DNA of 64,000 bases from FEB-7 sp963698265 (GCA_963698265.1 CAVOQC010000002.1:248001-312000); one strand, 5' to 3'; counted from the stretch's first letter, positions 15,925-27,728 are shown. The notes: generated from the letters alone by a model not told the origin. Numbers and translations are program-made.

Positions 15925-17396
15925 TGAATGCCGTGGCGCGCGAGGATCGCCGGGAGGACGCGCTGGCGGCGCTCGCGGCCCTGCGGCCCCCCGTGCGGGT
16001 GATTGCCGAGCGCGAGCGTCTTGTCGCCTTCGAGATGGATGCCTACGTCCAGCGGCGCGAGACGCCGATGGCGGCGGTACTTCCCGACACCGAGGACCAG
16101 GTGAGGGAAATCGTTCGTTCGCTTGCGCGGCTCGGAGTGCCCGTCGTGTCCCGGGGAGCGGGAACCGGCATTTCGGGGGGCGCCACGCCCCGGGCGGACG
16201 GCGTCATGCTCGTTCTCACGCGCATGCGCCGAATCCTGTCGGTCGATGCCGCCGCGCGCCTCGCCACGGTCGAGCCGGGCGTGCCCAATGCCCAGGTGAG
16301 CGAGGCTTCGGCTCCCGTGGGGCTCTTCTTCGCCCCGGACCCCTCGAGCCAGGTCGTCTCCTCGATCGGCGGCAACATCGCCGAGAACGCGGGCGGCGTG
16401 CATTGCCTGAAGTACGGCCTCACGGTGCACAACGTGACGGGCCTGCGAGCGATCGACGGCGAGGGCGACCTGCTCGAGGTGGGCGGCGAGGCGCTCGATG
16501 CGCCCGGCTACGATCTCCTCGCGCTCCTGAACGGCAGCGAAGGCAATTTGGGCGTGATCACCCGGGCCACGCTTCGCCTCCTGCCGCGGCCAGAGGCCAC
16601 GGAGACGCTGCTCGCGGCCTTCGGCACGGTGAAGTCGGCGGCCGAGGCCGTGGGCGCCATCATCGGCGCCGGTGTGATACCGGCGGCGATCGAGATGATG
16701 GACCGCGTAGTCATCGACGCCTGCGAGCGCTACATGGCGCTGGGATTGCCGAGGGCCGAGGCGCTCCTGCTCGTGGAGGTCGACGGGGGCACCGAGGAGA
16801 CCGCGGAGACGCGCGCGAAGGTGGAATCGATCCTGGCCGGCTGCGGCGTGACGGAGGTGCGCGTGGCGAAGGACGAGGAGGAAAGGGCGAACCTGTGGAA
16901 GGCGCGCAAGGGCGCCTTCGCCGCGCTCGCGACGGTGATGCCGGACTACTACACGATGGACGGCACCATTCCGCGGCGCGCCTTGCCGGAGGTCCTCGAG
17001 AACATCTATGCGCTGGGCCGGGAGTACGGCCTCGTGATCGGCAACGTCTTCCATGCCGGAGACGGCAACATGCACCCCTGCATCTTCTACGACTCGGCAA
17101 AGGCGGGAGAACTGGAAAGGAGCGAGGAGCTGGGCGGAAGGATCCTCGAGCTCTGCATCGACCATGGCGGCACGATCACGGGCGAGCATGGCGTCGGCAT
17201 CGAAAAGCTGAAGCAGATGTGCCTGCAGTTCCGGGTCGGCGAGATCGCCGCGTTCCACGACGTGAAGCGCGCCTTCGACCCGGAAGGCATCCTCAATCCC
17301 GGCAAGGCCGTCCCCAGCCTCAAGCGTTGCGCCGAATGGGGCGGCATGCACGTGCGCGACGGCCGCGTGCCGCGCCCCGAAATCCCCCGTTTCTGA
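15924..17396 (+). CDS. FAD-linked oxidase, GlcD paralogue (copy 2)
   Basis: 490 residues with the same two domains as the preceding gene and many shared blocks: SRGAGTGISGGATP, SSIGGNIAENAGG, HCLKYGLTVHN, VFHAGDGNMHP, ITGEHGVG. The two sequences differ throughout, so this is an old tandem duplication rather than a recent copy. The ATG at 15924 overlaps the TGA of copy 1. With a single GlcE and GlcF following, the two paralogues may be alternative catalytic subunits for different 2-hydroxy acids. One could also be the true GlcD and the other a D-lactate dehydrogenase. The sequence alone does not decide. Confidence 0.88.
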   Translation: MNAVAREDRREDALAALAALRPPVRVIAERERLVAFEMDAYVQRRETPMAAVLPDTEDQVREIVRSLARLGVPVVSRGAGTGISGGATPRADGVMLVLTRMRRILSVDAAARLATVEPGVPNAQVSEASAPVGLFFAPDPSSQVVSSIGGNIAENAGGVHCLKYGLTVHNVTGLRAIDGEGDLLEVGGEALDAPGYDLLALLNGSEGNLGVITRATLRLLPRPEATETLLAAFGTVKSAAEAVGAIIGAGVIPAAIEMMDRVVIDACERYMALGLPRAEALLLVEVDGGTEETAETRAKVESILAGCGVTEVRVAKDEEERANLWKARKGAFAALATVMPDYYTMDGTIPRRALPEVLENIYALGREYGLVIGNVFHAGDGNMHPCIFYDSAKAGELERSEELGGRILELCIDHGGTITGEHGVGIEKLKQMCLQFRVGEIAAFHDVKRAFDPEGILNPGKAVPSLKRCAEWGGMHVRDGRVPRPEIPRF

Positions 17397-17406
17397 GCCG
17401 CCCACC

Positions 17407-18465
17407 ATGGCAGATCACTTCATTTCGGAATTGGCCGACCGCGTGCGGGACCATGCCGCCCGCAAGGCGGCGTTGTGCATCCGTGGCGGCGGCACCAAGG
17501 ACTTTTATGGCGCACGCCTCGAGGGCGAGCCGCTCGACGTCGGCGGCTACGCGGGGATCGTCGCCTACGAGCCGCGCGAGCTCGTGCTCACCGTGAAGGC
17601 GGGCACCCGGATCGCGGACATCGAACGCGCGCTCGCCGCCGAGTGCCAGATGCTTCCCTTCGAGCCGCCCGGCTTCGGGGAGGCGGCGACGATTGGCGGC
17701 ACCGTGGCGTGCAACTTCTCGGGGCCGCGGCGGCCCTTCGCCGGGGCCGTGCGCGACTTCGTCTTGGGGACGCGCATCGTCAACGGGAAGGGCGAGGATC
17801 TCTCCTTCGGCGGGCGCGTCATCAAGAACGTGGCGGGATACGACGTCTCGCGGCTCATGGCGGGTGCGCTCGGCACCCTCGGCGTGTTGACGGAGATCTC
17901 CTTCAAGGTCCTTCCGCGCCCGCCCGCGGAGGCCACGCTCGCCTTCGAGATGGACGAGGCGGACATGATCCAATCGGTGAACCAATGGGCCGGGCAGCCG
18001 CTGCCCTTGTCGGCGACTTCCTGGGAGGCGGGGGTGCTGCGCGTGAGGCTCACGGGTGCATCGAGCGCGGTGGCGGCCGCGCGCGCGAAGCTCGGCGGCA
18101 CCGAGGTCCCGGACGGCACCGCCTATTGGGACGGACTTCGCGAGCATCAGCTTGCGTTCTTTGCGGGCGACCAGCCGTTGTGGCGGCTGTCCGTCGCGCA
18201 GACGGCTCCTCCCATCGCCCTGGGCCACCCCCAGCTCGTCGAGTGGGGCGGTGGCGTGCGCTGGGTGCGTGGCGCGCTCGAGACGGCGCGGGCGCGCGAG
18301 GCGGCGGAGAAGGCGAAGGGGCACTCGATCCTCTTCCGGGGAGGCGACCGCGCCGCGGGCGTGTTCCATCCGCTGGCACCCGCCCTCGCCAAGATCCACC
18401 GCCGCCTCAAGGACGCTTTCGACCCCGCGGGCATCCTGAACCCCGGCCGCATGGACAACTTCTGA
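17407..18465 (+). CDS. glcE: Glycolate oxidase subunit GlcE
   Basis: 352 residues. It has an FAD-binding PCMH-like fold with IRGGGTKDFYG at the N-terminus, ERALAAECQMLPFEPPGFG and IGGTVACNFSGPRRP. A short C-terminal part ends DAFDPAGILNPGRM, the GlcD-type tail. GlcE is the smaller flavin subunit of the GlcDEF complex. It starts 10 bp after the second GlcD-like gene and 9 bp before glcF, so the genes are co-transcribed. Confidence 0.92.
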   Translation: MADHFISELADRVRDHAARKAALCIRGGGTKDFYGARLEGEPLDVGGYAGIVAYEPRELVLTVKAGTRIADIERALAAECQMLPFEPPGFGEAATIGGTVACNFSGPRRPFAGAVRDFVLGTRIVNGKGEDLSFGGRVIKNVAGYDVSRLMAGALGTLGVLTEISFKVLPRPPAEATLAFEMDEADMIQSVNQWAGQPLPLSATSWEAGVLRVRLTGASSAVAAARAKLGGTEVPDGTAYWDGLREHQLAFFAGDQPLWRLSVAQTAPPIALGHPQLVEWGGGVRWVRGALETARAREAAEKAKGHSILFRGGDRAAGVFHPLAPALAKIHRRLKDAFDPAGILNPGRMDNF

Positions 18466-18474
18466 CCGCAAGCA

Positions 18475-19704
18475 ATGCAAACGAACCTCGCCGACTGGAT
18501 CAAGGACACCCCCGAAGGCCTCGAAGCCGACGCGATACTGCGCAAGTGCGTCCATTGCGGCTTCTGCCTCGCCACCTGCCCCACCTACAACCTGCTGGGC
18601 GACGAGCTGGACAGCCCGCGCGGGCGCATCTACCTGATGAAACAGGTTCTCGAGGGCGCGCCCGTCACGGCGCGCACCCAGGTGCACCTGGACCGGTGCC
18701 TCACCTGCCGCGCCTGCGAGACCACCTGCCCCTCGGGCGTGCAGTACGGCCGCCTCGTCGACATCGGCCGCGAGGTGGTCGACAGGAAAGTACCGCGCGG
18801 ATTCGCCGACGGCATGTTCCGCCTCCTCCTGCGATTCGCCTTCCTGTCCGGGCCGCTCTTCGTGTTCGGCGTGGGACTTGGCCGCCTCTTCCGGCCCCTG
18901 CTGCCGTCCGCGCTCGCGAAGCAGGTGCCGCCGAAGCGCGAGGCCGGCGCCTGGCCCGCGGCCCGCCACGCCCGCAGGATGATCGTCCTCGACGGTTGCG
19001 TGCAGCCCGCGCTCGCGCCCGACATCAACGCAGCCACCGCACGCGTGCTCGACCGGCTCGGCATTTCGCTCGTTTCCGTGCCGCAGTCGGGTTGCTGCGG
19101 CGCGATCGAGTACCACCTCAATGCGCAAGGCGCCGCGCTCGACCGCATCCGTCGCCAGATCGACGCCTGGTGGCCGCACCTCGAGGCCGGGGCCGAAGCG
19201 ATCGTCGTCACCGCGAGCGGCTGCGGCACGATGGTGGCCGAGTACGGGCATTTGCTCGCGCGCGACCCCGCCTATGCCCGGAAGGCCGCCCGCGTGAGCG
19301 AACTCGCCCGGGACGTGGGGCAGGTCGTCGCCGCCGAGCGCGAGGCGCTCGCGAAGCTCCTCGCCGGAAAGCCGCCGGTTGCCGAGCCCGTTGCCTACCA
19401 CGCGCCCTGCAGTCTCCAGCACGGCCTGAAGCAGAAGGGCATCGTCGAGTCGATCCTGCGCGCGGCGGGTTTCACGCTCACCTTCGTGCCGGACGCGCAC
19501 GCCTGCTGCGGATCCGCCGGGACCTACTCGATCCTGCAATCGGAGTTGTCCGGGCAGCTCCTCTCCAACAAGGTGAAGGCGCTCGAGTCGGGTTCGCCTT
19601 CGGCGATCTGCACGTCGAACATCGGCTGCCTGCTGCACATCGAGTCGGGTGCCTCCAGGCCCGTGTCGCACTGGATCGGGCTCCTCGACGATCGCCTCGC
19701 CTGA
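18475..19704 (+). CDS. glcF: Glycolate oxidase iron-sulfur subunit GlcF
   Basis: 409 residues. Two 4Fe-4S motifs lie in the first ~85 residues (CVHCGFCLATCPTY and CLTCRACETTCPSGVQYG). Two CCG domains follow (C-x-QPALAPDINAATARVL with SGCCGAIEYHL, and HAPCSLQHGLK with CCGSAGTYS), typical of GlcF and heterodisulfide-reductase-like subunits. It carries electrons from the GlcD/GlcE flavins to the membrane quinone pool. It is the last gene of the glc unit. The following 88 bp hold an FNR-like dyad for the next genes. Confidence 0.93.
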   Translation: MQTNLADWIKDTPEGLEADAILRKCVHCGFCLATCPTYNLLGDELDSPRGRIYLMKQVLEGAPVTARTQVHLDRCLTCRACETTCPSGVQYGRLVDIGREVVDRKVPRGFADGMFRLLLRFAFLSGPLFVFGVGLGRLFRPLLPSALAKQVPPKREAGAWPAARHARRMIVLDGCVQPALAPDINAATARVLDRLGISLVSVPQSGCCGAIEYHLNAQGAALDRIRRQIDAWWPHLEAGAEAIVVTASGCGTMVAEYGHLLARDPAYARKAARVSELARDVGQVVAAEREALAKLLAGKPPVAEPVAYHAPCSLQHGLKQKGIVESILRAAGFTLTFVPDAHACCGSAGTYSILQSELSGQLLSNKVKALESGSPSAICTSNIGCLLHIESGASRPVSHWIGLLDDRLA

Positions 19705-19721
19705 AGGGCCCGGAGGACGGA

Positions 19722-19735
19722 TTGACCTAGGTCAC
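19722..19735 (+). promoter_or_regulatory. FNR/ANR-like dyad upstream of the Mg/Ca transport genes
   Basis: TTGAC-CTAG-GTCAC follows the FNR plan TTGAT-N4-ATCAA and contains a perfect 12-bp palindrome (TGACCTAGGTCA). Its centre is 64 bp before the ATG of the MgtE-like gene, leaving room for a class II promoter. No clear -10 is seen (GAGGAT near 19764 is the best). Confidence 0.5.
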
Positions 19736-19792
19736 CCCCCGCCGTAGCGAGGGTGCCAGAGTGAGGATGTCGATCCCCGGGCAACGAGGCTC

Positions 19793-20770
19793 ATGGATCC
19801 GAAACCGCAAGTTCATCGCGAAAGCGTGGCCGATCACCTGGTCGCCGACGTTGCACGAGCCGGCGCCGGGGAGTTGGCGGGCCGCGTGCGCGAGCAGCTC
19901 GCGCAAAGGCATCCGGCCTGCGTGCAGATCGTGGCGATCGTCGGCAGCGGCGGCCGGCTCGAGGGCGTGGTCACCATCGAGCGGCTGTTCGGGCTTGCCG
20001 CGGAAACGCCGGTCGGCGAGGCCATGGCCCGCGACTACCCGAGCGTGCGCCCCGAGGACGACCAGGAGCACGCCGCGTCGGTCGCGCTGCATCGCGGCGT
20101 GGACGCCTTGCCGGTCGTCGACGCGAACGGGAGCCTCCTCGGGGCCCTGCCGCCGCAGGTGCTGCTCCAGGTGCTTCGCCGCGAGCATGTCGAGGACCTG
20201 CACCGGCTGGCGGGAATCACGCGGGAGGCGGCGCGCGCGCGCCATGCCATCGAGGATCCGCCGATGCGCCGGGCGCGGCACCGCCTGCCGTGGCTCCTGG
20301 TCGGGCTCGTGGGAAGCGCCGGGGCGACCGCTGCCATGGCCGGTTTCGAGGACCTGATCCGGGCGCACGTGGCGGTGGCGTTCTTCGTCCCGGCGCTCGT
20401 GTACATGGCCGATGCCATCGGCACGCAGAGCGAGGCCATCGCCGTGCGCGGGCTCTCGCTCACCCGGTCGGGAATCGCGCACCTGGTGGCGGCGGAGCTT
20501 CGGACCGGCGCCCTCATCGGGGCGGCGCTCGGGGTGCTGGCCTTCGTCGCCATCGCGACGCTGTTCGGCGACGCTCGGCTCGCGGGCGCGGTCGGGTTGT
20601 CGCTGTTCGCGGCCGGCGCGATCGCGAGCAGCATCGGCATCGCCTTTCCGTGGGCGGTGGCGCGGTTCGGCGGCGATCCGGCCTACGGCAGCGGACCGAT
20701 GGCCACGGTGGTCCAGGACACGCTGAGCATCCTCGTCTACCTCGTCGTGCTTCGCGCGTTCGGCTTCTGA
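19793..20770 (+). CDS. MgtE-like magnesium/divalent cation transporter with CBS domains
   Basis: 325 residues. Residues about 35-170 form a CBS-domain pair (VAIVGSGGRLEGVVTIERLF; GVDALPVVDANGSLLGALPP). The rest carries about five membrane helices of the MgtE type, with FVPALVYMADAIGTQSEAIAVRG in the place of the family's G-x-G-N-A-G-T-Q ion-path segment. The large N-terminal MgtE superhelix domain is missing, so it is shorter than classical MgtE (~450). The CBS pair should gate transport in response to Mg2+ or nucleotides. A GAGG lies just before the ATG. It is 14 bp upstream of a P-type ATPase gene and shares its regulation. Confidence 0.82.
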   Translation: MDPKPQVHRESVADHLVADVARAGAGELAGRVREQLAQRHPACVQIVAIVGSGGRLEGVVTIERLFGLAAETPVGEAMARDYPSVRPEDDQEHAASVALHRGVDALPVVDANGSLLGALPPQVLLQVLRREHVEDLHRLAGITREAARARHAIEDPPMRRARHRLPWLLVGLVGSAGATAAMAGFEDLIRAHVAVAFFVPALVYMADAIGTQSEAIAVRGLSLTRSGIAHLVAAELRTGALIGAALGVLAFVAIATLFGDARLAGAVGLSLFAAGAIASSIGIAFPWAVARFGGDPAYGSGPMATVVQDTLSILVYLVVLRAFGF

Positions 20771-20784
20771 GAAGCCGGGAAACG

Positions 20785-23439
<2,655 letters not shown>

Positions 23440-23446
23440 AGGCGGT

Positions 23447-25123
23447 TCAGGGCGCGCGCCGGTACAGCACGAAGGACTCCGTTCGATCCCCGGGGCGGGA
23501 TCCGCGCCAGGCCTCCCGCCACCGCGCGGCGTCGACGGTCGGGCTCGAGGATCGGCTCACCTGGGCGAGGAGCGTGTCGCAGCGCGCGGCATCGGGATTC
23601 CCGGGCGACACCACGCGCAGCCCGATGAAGTAGTCGAGCAGGGCGCGCTGGGCGTCCCCGAGCCCGGCGCCGATCGTGCAGGGTGAGGGGCCGATCGCGG
23701 ACGCGAGCCTCACGGCCACGCCGCGATAGCTGCGCGCCTGGTCGATGAGCGGAAGCCCCAGCATCATGGCGAGCATCCACACCATCGTGATGCCCGCGCT
23801 CCAGTTGACCACCGCGCGGCGCGTGGTGCGCAGCGACCGGGCTACGACCGCGACCCAGATGCAGGTGAGGAGCGCGGCCAGGGCGAAGGGGATGAAGCGG
23901 AAGGGATAGTGGAACCCGGGGACTTCGCGCCGGAGCCAGGCGGCGACCGCCTCCGGGCTGCCCGTCAGCGCGGCCACGAAGCCGATCCACAGGATGAGCG
24001 CCATGAGCAGGAAGGTGGTCACGCCGAACCAGTCGAGGGCGCTCGCGGCACCCCGCGGCAGCGAATCGAGTTCCGCCACGCCCAGCAGCACGAGCGGGAC
24101 CAGGATCGGCATGGCATTGACCTCGCGCGCCTCGGCCAGCAGGGACAGCAAGACGAAGAAGAGAAGCGCCGCCGCCAGCGGCAGGTGCAGGTCGGTTCGG
24201 GCGGCGAGGGACCGGCGGGCGCGCCAGGCGGTCCATGCCGCAAGGGGCAGGGCGGGCCAGGCGTACCAGGGCAGGATCTTCGTGAAATAGGCGAGGTCGG
24301 CCAGGGCGCCCCGGGTGGCTCCGCCGGCCCAGCGCGTCGCGAGCGCCACGGAGAGCCACTCCGCCGACAGTGCGGGATCGCGCTGGGCGAGGATGACCGG
24401 CCAGGCGCAAACCAGGGGCGCGGCGATCGCGAGGCCTGCGGCGACCGCGAGACCGTAGCGGCGTGACCGCCAGGCCGGCCCGACGGCCGGAAGCAGGAGC
24501 GCCAGCGCGCCGACGAGCAAGGCGGGCATGAGCCCGTCGCCGAGGAAGGCGATGGCGAGCCCTGCGCCGAGCAGCGGCCCGCCGGTCCAGGGGCGCCGGG
24601 CAGCCACGGCGAGGCCTGCGATGCCCAGGGACACGCCGGCGAGCCCGGCGAGGTCGGTGCTCATTTCGTGGGCGCGGATGAGGAGCCCGAGGCAACCGAT
24701 CAGCAGCAGGACCGCGATCCGGCCGGCCCGGGGACCGTGCAAGGCTACGGCGGCCCCATGCACCCCGGCCATGGTGATCGCCATGAAGAAGCCCGAGGCG
24801 AGCCGTGCCGCATCGTGCAGGGCGAGCCAGCCGCCGAAGACCTTGGCGAAGGCGGCGGCCGTCCAGAAGAAGAGCGGGGCCCGATCGAGGTAGGGTTCGC
24901 CCGCGAGCATCGGCACCGCCCAGTCCCCCGTGCGCAGCATCCCGGAGACGGCGCCCAGGGCCAGCGCTTCGTCGATCTTCCAGGGATCGTGTCCCACGAG
25001 CCCCGGGAGGAGCCAGGCAAGGCACACGAGCAGGAACAGCGCGGATTTCACCGGCGTGCGCGTCCCGTCCCAGGAGATGCGCTGTCGGAGGGACTCGACG
25101 AGCGGGTCGGCTACCCGGTTCAC
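23447..25123 (-). CDS. GT-C family glycosyltransferase (ArnT/PMT-like)
   Basis: 558 residues with about 11-12 membrane helices. The family landmark is the acidic motif in the first periplasmic loop (HDPWKIDEA), followed by GEPYLDRAPLFFW, which is diagnostic of the ArnT/PMT-2 group that uses polyprenyl-phosphate sugars. It would add sugars to lipid A, lipids or proteins on the periplasmic side. The acceptor is unknown. The GTG at 25123 is used. The -10-like TACAAT on this strand lies 34 nt upstream, next to the rpmE2 terminator. No arn operon genes are nearby. Confidence 0.85.
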   Translation of the reverse strand: MNRVADPLVESLRQRISWDGTRTPVKSALFLLVCLAWLLPGLVGHDPWKIDEALALGAVSGMLRTGDWAVPMLAGEPYLDRAPLFFWTAAAFAKVFGGWLALHDAARLASGFFMAITMAGVHGAAVALHGPRAGRIAVLLLIGCLGLLIRAHEMSTDLAGLAGVSLGIAGLAVAARRPWTGGPLLGAGLAIAFLGDGLMPALLVGALALLLPAVGPAWRSRRYGLAVAAGLAIAAPLVCAWPVILAQRDPALSAEWLSVALATRWAGGATRGALADLAYFTKILPWYAWPALPLAAWTAWRARRSLAARTDLHLPLAAALLFFVLLSLLAEAREVNAMPILVPLVLLGVAELDSLPRGAASALDWFGVTTFLLMALILWIGFVAALTGSPEAVAAWLRREVPGFHYPFRFIPFALAALLTCIWVAVVARSLRTTRRAVVNWSAGITMVWMLAMMLGLPLIDQARSYRGVAVRLASAIGPSPCTIGAGLGDAQRALLDYFIGLRVVSPGNPDAARCDTLLAQVSRSSSPTVDAARWREAWRGSRPGDRTESFVLYRRAP

Positions 25124-25175
25124 GCTCGGTCCTCGGGGCGGCGGCGAAGCATGGGCTATTGTAGTCGCGGCAACG

Positions 25176-25199
25176 AAAAAGGCAGCCGAAGCTGCCTTT
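25176..25199 (-). terminator. Intrinsic terminator after rpmE2 with UUCG tetraloop
   Basis: On the minus strand AAAGGCAGC (25199-25191) pairs with GCTGCCTTT (25186-25178) around a C(UUCG)G loop, then runs into T's at 25180-25176. It is a textbook Rho-independent terminator between rpmE2 and the glycosyltransferase gene. Confidence 0.85.
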
Positions 25200-25247
25200 C
25201 GTGTCTCTGCGAGCGGGCGCTTACTCGTGGCCCGCGGGCATCGTCTG

Positions 25248-25508
25248 TCAGGACGGCGTGGTGGACTTGCGGGCGTAGCGCTTCTTGAACTTGTCGACGC
25301 GGCCCGCGGTGTCGACGATCTTCTGCTTGCCCGTGTAGAAGGGATGGGACTCCGCAGAAATCTCGATCTTGTAGACCGGGTATTCCTTGCCGTCCTTCCA
25401 CTGGATGGTCTCGCTGGTCGAGACCGTGGAGCGCGTGACGAAGCTGAAGTCGCAACTCGTGTCGAGGAACACGACCTCGCGGTAATTGGGGTGGATGCCT
25501 TCTTTCAT
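25248..25508 (-). CDS. rpmE2: 50S ribosomal protein L31 type B
   Basis: 86 residues starting MKEGIHPNYREVVF. It has the type-B insert (SETIQWKDGKEYPVYKIEIS) and the SHPFYTGKQK-x-VDTAGRVDKF core. The CxxC zinc ligands of type A are absent; only one cysteine (C19) is present, so this is a zinc-free form. I chose the ATG at 25508 because the protein then begins at the conserved methionine; the nine-residue upstream extension has no homology. It has its own promoter (25580-25608) and terminator (25176-25199). Its place behind rho is the usual betaproteobacterial order. Confidence 0.95.
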   Translation of the reverse strand: MKEGIHPNYREVVFLDTSCDFSFVTRSTVSTSETIQWKDGKEYPVYKIEISAESHPFYTGKQKIVDTAGRVDKFKKRYARKSTTPS

Positions 25509-25811
25509 GGTCTCTCGCGCCTTTCTCGCTCTCAAGGTGCCGGGTGAGGGGTTGCCGCACCGGCTGCCGGGAAACGCAAATTATCGCCGAAACGGGTTTT
25601 TTACGCAAATCCTATGCCAAGCAAGGACTTAGGGGCCTGGTGCGCCGGCCCTCGCCCGGCTACCGTCCGAATCCATGGACAAGGCGGCAATGAAGAGGTT
25701 CGCGGCGCGTGCCGACCGGTAGACGGGACGACAGTGGGGATTGGGCCACGGGTGCGGAGGGGAGGGCAGCTTGCCGTCTAGCGAGGCGCCCGGCGTCGCG
25801 GTGTGCCCGGC
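25509..25811. other. 303-bp intergenic region between rho and rpmE2
   Basis: It holds the rpmE2 promoter near its left end. The remaining ~200 bp between the promoter and the rho stop show no convincing gene, hairpin with U-tract or repeat. Confidence 0.6.
25580..25608 (-). promoter_or_regulatory. rpmE2: Sigma-70 promoter of rpmE2
   Basis: On the minus strand TTGCGT (25608-25603), a 17-bp spacer and GATAAT (25585-25580) precede rpmE2 by 71 bp. The A-rich spacer stands out in this GC-rich DNA. Confidence 0.65.
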
Positions 25812-27065
25812 TCAACCTTTCTTCATGGAGTTGAAGAACTCCTCGTTGCTCTTGGTGGCGCGGAGCTTGTCGATCAGGAACTCGGTCGCTTCCAGCTCGT
25901 CCATGCCGTAGAGGAGCTTTCGCAGGATCCAGACCTTGGGCAGGATCTCCGGCGGGATGAGCAGTTCCTCGCGGCGCGTGCCGGAGCGGTTCACGTTGAT
26001 GGCCGGGTAGACGCGCTTCTCGGACATCCGGCGGTCCAGGTGGATCTCCATGTTGCCCGTGCCCTTGAACTCCTCGTAGATCACGTCGTCCATGCGCGAG
26101 CCGGTGTCGATCAGCGCCGTGGCGATGATGGTGAGCGATCCACCCTCCTCCACGTTCCGGGCCGCGCCGAAAAAGCGCTTCGGGCGCTGCAGGGCATTCG
26201 AATCCACGCCGCCGGTCAGCACCTTTCCGGAGGCCGGCACGACCGTGTTGTAGGCGCGGGCGAGGCGCGTGATGGAGTCGAGCAGGATCACCACGTCGCG
26301 CTTGTGCTCCACCAGGCGCTTGGCCTTCTCGATCACCATTTCGGCGACCTGCACGTGCCGCGTGGCCGGCTCGTCGAAGGTGGACGAGACCACCTCGCCG
26401 CGGACGGAGCGCGTCATTTCCGTGACCTCTTCCGGGCGCTCGTCGATGAGCAGCACGATGAGGACGATGTCGGGGTGATTCGTGGTGAGTGCGTGCGCCA
26501 TGTGCTGCATGAGCACGGTCTTGCCGGCCTTCGGGGGCGAGATGATGAGGCCGCGCTGGCCCTTGCCGATGGGCGCCATGATGTCGATCACGCGCCCGGT
26601 GAGGTTTTCCTCGGCCTTGATCTCGCGCTCGAGCTTGAGGGGTTCGTCCGGGTGCAGCGGCGTGAGGTTCTCGAAGAGGATCTTGGCCTTGGCGTTCTCC
26701 GGCGGCTCGCCGTTGACCTTGTCGACCTTCACCAGCGCGAAGTAGCGCTCGCCGTCCTTGGGCGTGCGGATCTCGCCTTCGATCGAGTCGCCCGTGTGCA
26801 GGTTGAAGCGCCGGATCTGCGAAGGGGAGACGTAGATGTCGTCCGGGCCCGCGAGGTAGCTGGTGTCCGGCGAGCGCAGGAACCCGAAGCCGTCCTGCAG
26901 GACCTCGAGCGTGCCGTCGCCGAAAATCGCCTCCCCCTTCTTCGCCTGGAACTTGAGGAGGGCGAAGATGAGCTCCTGCTTGCGCAGGCGGTTGGCGCCC
27001 TCGATCTCCGTGGCCATGTCGAGGAGTTCGGAGACGTGCTTGAGCTTCAGGTCGGATAGGTACAT
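25812..27065 (-). CDS. rho: Transcription termination factor Rho
   Basis: 417 residues (E. coli 419). The N-terminal RNA-binding domain has GFGFLRSPDTSYL and DDIYVSPSQIRRF. Next comes the hexameric ATPase with Walker A PPKAGKT, Walker B VLLIDERPEEVTEM, the Q-loop region and the R-loop PASGKVLTGGVDSNAL, ending MKKG. Rho ends transcripts by translocating along C-rich RNA. It lies between trxA (178 bp upstream, same strand) and rpmE2, the standard betaproteobacterial order. The 178-bp leader shows no clear promoter, so it may be read from trxA. Confidence 0.98.
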   Translation of the reverse strand: MYLSDLKLKHVSELLDMATEIEGANRLRKQELIFALLKFQAKKGEAIFGDGTLEVLQDGFGFLRSPDTSYLAGPDDIYVSPSQIRRFNLHTGDSIEGEIRTPKDGERYFALVKVDKVNGEPPENAKAKILFENLTPLHPDEPLKLEREIKAEENLTGRVIDIMAPIGKGQRGLIISPPKAGKTVLMQHMAHALTTNHPDIVLIVLLIDERPEEVTEMTRSVRGEVVSSTFDEPATRHVQVAEMVIEKAKRLVEHKRDVVILLDSITRLARAYNTVVPASGKVLTGGVDSNALQRPKRFFGAARNVEEGGSLTIIATALIDTGSRMDDVIYEEFKGTGNMEIHLDRRMSEKRVYPAINVNRSGTRREELLIPPEILPKVWILRKLLYGMDELEATEFLIDKLRATKSNEEFFNSMKKG

Positions 27066-27243
27066 GCGAGGGGCGTGGGCTGGAGGTGTGGTACGAGCAC
27101 GCGCGGAAGGCGTGGCCCGGAAATGGCGGGGGAGTTACCTGGCTGCGGAGGGCGCTGCGGAGTGGGGGGTGCTGCGGCGTGGTCGTGGAGCGAGCCGGCA
27201 ACCTGAGAGATCAACAGCCAGGACGGGCCGAGCGTATCCGGTT

Positions 27244-27570
27244 TCAGATGTTGCTGTCAATGAAGGCGTTCAACTGCGACTTCGAGAGCGCGCCGACCTT
27301 GGTCGCCTCGACGTTGCCGTTCTTGAAGAGCATGAGCGTGGGGATGCCGCGGATGCCGAACTTGGGCGGCGTGGCCTGGTTCTCGTCGATGTTCAGCTTC
27401 GCCACCTTGAGGCGCCCGGCGTATTCCTGGGCGATCTGGTCGAGGAAGGGAGCGATGATCTTGCAGGGGCCGCACCATTCCGCCCAGTAGTCGACCAGCA
27501 CCGGCGTCTGGCTCTTGAGAACTTCCTGGTCGAATGAATCGTCCGTCACCTGGATGATGTTGTCGCTCAC
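27244..27570 (-). CDS. trxA: Thioredoxin 1
   Basis: 108 residues with the classic WCGPC active site (C33, C36), YWAEWCGPCKIIAPF, the cis-proline loop IRGIPTLMLF and a C-terminal helix. It is the main cytoplasmic protein disulfide reductant. In this window it could serve the fRMsr and peroxiredoxin enzymes. A good promoter lies at 27650-27678. It precedes rho on the same strand. A second thioredoxin (TrxC type) is encoded at 38.9 kb. Confidence 0.97.
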   Translation of the reverse strand: MSDNIIQVTDDSFDQEVLKSQTPVLVDYWAEWCGPCKIIAPFLDQIAQEYAGRLKVAKLNIDENQATPPKFGIRGIPTLMLFKNGNVEATKVGALSKSQLNAFIDSNI

Positions 27571-27649
27571 GTTTGCCTCTGTCGGGAAGGGGGGGCGCGG
27601 GCCCGGCGCGGCCGCGGGAGGTGCGGGGCGCTGCAGGTTGCGGGTGTTG

Positions 27650-27678
27650 ATCCTAGCCTAACCGACGGCCTGTGGCAA
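27650..27678 (-). promoter_or_regulatory. trxA: Sigma-70 promoter of trxA
   Basis: On the minus strand TTGCCA (27678-27673), a 17-bp spacer and TAGGAT (27655-27650). The expected start leaves a ~73-nt leader before trxA. Confidence 0.55.
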
Positions 27679-27698
27679 AATGCAAAGCCGCCACATAC

Positions 27699-27728
27699 TT
27701 GATCCACGACAAGGGTTGGCGATGCTAT
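27699..27728 (+). promoter_or_regulatory. Possible promoter of the ferredoxin gene
   Basis: TTGATC (27699-27704), an 18-bp spacer and TGCTAT (27723-27728), 61 bp before the ferredoxin start. The match is fair; TAATAT at 27733 is an alternative -10. Confidence 0.35.

Noticed and set aside
27699..27712. TTGAT-CCAC-GACAA as an FNR site before the ferredoxin gene
   Set aside because: Only three of five bases match in the second half-site.
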